Assembly (NCBI GenBank): GCA_937907205.1
Contig: CALESE010000061.1
Location: 1 to 7,632, forward strand
Direction: 5' to 3'
Origin: an uncultured Romboutsia sp.
Lineage (GTDB): Bacteria; Bacillota; Clostridia; Peptostreptococcales; Peptostreptococcaceae
Length of the DNA stretch: 7,632 nucleotides
Part shown: one piece after another, positions 6,607 to 7,632 of the stretch
Numbering within the stretch: the stretch's first letter is position 1
Layout of the letters: each line of letters begins with the position of its first letter
Made by a program: the position numbers and the translations under genes
Notes under the pieces: model-generated
Seen by the model: the letters and a program-made list of their open reading frames with translations, nothing else
What the model was told of the DNA's origin: nothing
Databases searched by the model: none

Positions 6607-7477
6607 ATTTTGATTTATTTATTTCTTTTAAAATGTTTATTTCATCTATTATTTTACTTAAATGATAATTAAAAACTGGACTTTCTTCTTCATCTATTTC
6701 CCAGCTTATGTTTTCTGATTTATATAATTTTTTAAGATTATTATAATTTTCTTGGTTTAAAAACAATTTTTTTTCAAGTAACTCTATAGATTGCATATGA
6801 TAATAAATTTCTTTACATACATTTACATTTTGTTTTATATTTTCTAAGTCAACTTCATCTTTTGTATAATCTAATTCATCCTCTAACTTTTTATATACAG
6901 TGTCTAGTTTTTTTACATCTTTTTCAAATTTACTTATATTTACATTTTCTTTATTTATTATTTTAGCTTTTACAAAATCTTTAGATACTTTTTCTAACCT
7001 TATAAATTCATTATTTAGCATAGTTAAATAGTCAGGTCTAGCAATTAAATAGTTTATAACTAATGCTACTAAAACACCTATTGATGTATCTATAACCCTA
7101 AATATAGAGTATCTAGCTGGGTCTGATACAATTATTCCCATATGTATTGATACAAAAGTTACACTAGCTACTGTTATTGCGCTATTCAATTTTAATAAAT
7201 TACATAAATATATAGTTAACATAGCTCCTAGACCACAAATAATAGGATTACCTGGACTTATTAATACGCTTAGATATCCAACTATACCTCCTATAATTGT
7301 TCCTTTTATTCTACCAAATCCTGCTTTAACAGACCCCTTCACTGTATCTTGCATGGAAATTATACATGCCACTGCAGAATACATAGGATTTTCAACTATA
7401 TACTTACTTATAATTATACAGACCATTACTGCTAAACCAGTTTTTATATTTCTCATTCCTAGTTTTTGTAGTTTCAT
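6605..7477 (-). CDS. FUSC/aromatic acid exporter family membrane protein
   Basis: A 290-residue protein of the ArAE_1/DUF939-like branch of the FUSC superfamily, related to Bacillus YqjA-type proteins. The N-terminal half is membrane: hydrophobic segments near residues 12-29, 32-42, 57-74, 78-95, 99-117 and 128-146. Family-typical patches are GRIKGTIIGGIVG (55-67) and RVIDTSIGVLVALVIN (127-142). The second half (about 150-290) is charged and helical with coiled-coil character and probably cytoplasmic. Homologues are annotated as exporters of aromatic acids, but substrates of the Firmicute short forms are untested, so transport is an inference. The start ATG follows AGGGGG (7482-7487) by only 4 nt, a compact site; no better start is seen. 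A weak -10 candidate TATACT (7522-7527) lies upstream without a good -35. It probably forms a single-gene unit. Confidence 0.8.
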   Translation of the reverse strand: MKLQKLGMRNIKTGLAVMVCIIISKYIVENPMYSAVACIISMQDTVKGSVKAGFGRIKGTIIGGIVGYLSVLISPGNPIICGLGAMLTIYLCNLLKLNSAITVASVTFVSIHMGIIVSDPARYSIFRVIDTSIGVLVALVINYLIARPDYLTMLNNEFIRLEKVSKDFVKAKIINKENVNISKFEKDVKKLDTVYKKLEDELDYTKDEVDLENIKQNVNVCKEIYYHMQSIELLEKKLFLNQENYNNLKKLYKSENISWEIDEEESPVFNYHLSKIIDEINILKEINKSK

Positions 7478-7572
7478 AAAACCCCCTATGTCAAGTTATT
7501 TTATAATTAGTCATATATATTAGTATAATCTATTAATTGTATTATTTGTAGTATCTTATTTTTATATTCAAA

Positions 7573-7600
7573 ATAGGATAAGGTATTAACCTTATCCTAT
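7573..7600 (-). terminator. Probable terminator of a gene beyond the right edge
   Basis: A perfect 11-bp inverted repeat (ATAGGATAAGG at 7573-7583, CCTTATCCTAT at 7590-7600) has a 6-nt loop. On the minus strand the 3' arm ends in TTTTGAATATAAAAA; on the plus strand no T-run follows. It therefore likely terminates a minus-strand gene that ends to the right of 7632, although the T-run is short. Confidence 0.6.
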
Positions 7601-7632
7601 CAGATTGTAGACAAAATAGCCATTTTAACTTA

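Noticed and set aside
7489..7494. Perfect TTGACA on the minus strand just before the FUSC gene
   Set aside because: It sits next to the ribosome site, so its -10 would fall inside the coding sequence, where no TATAAT-like hexamer is found at the right spacing.

Overview
The window is very AT-rich and looks like chromosomal DNA of a low-GC Firmicute. The closest fit is the class Clostridia, probably a Clostridioides/Paraclostridium/Romboutsia-type member of the Peptostreptococcaceae. This rests on base composition, strong AGGAGG ribosome binding sites, a T-box-controlled valS and the protein flavour; no species-specific marker is present. All five genes lie on the minus strand, so transcription runs from high to low coordinates.

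In transcription order the layout is as follows. A hairpin at 7573-7600 probably ends a gene beyond the right edge. Then comes a FUSC/aromatic-acid-exporter-type membrane protein (6605-7477), whose terminator overlaps its own stop codon. Next is a membrane-anchored CE4 polysaccharide deacetylase (5633-6445). A strong promoter (5541-5570) follows and drives a long T-box leader (about 5167-5534) with a GUA valine specifier, which controls valyl-tRNA synthetase valS (2353-5016) and ends at a terminator at 2289-2335. A YvbH-like bacterial PH-domain gene (1529-2152) has its own extended -10 promoter and a hairpin after its stop. folC (152-1447) starts at GTG and ends at a terminator at 94-118.

Functionally these are housekeeping genes: aminoacylation of tRNA-Val under tRNA-sensing control, folate polyglutamylation, cell-wall or polysaccharide modification, and membrane export. 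valS and folC are neighbours in many Firmicutes; here a PH-domain gene with its own promoter sits between them. Each gene except the deacetylase has a recognisable terminator or hairpin after it, so most look like single transcription units. I see no mobile genes, CRISPR array, tRNA or rRNA.

The most interesting part is 5017-5534. The T-box leader can be read element by element: stem I, GUA specifier, stem II, IIA/B pseudoknot, stem III, T-box and terminator. It carries an extra palindromic module just before the antiterminator. A second, diverged copy of that module lies between the leader terminator and the valS start, beside a perfect 16-bp inverted repeat. I see no wholly new protein system here.
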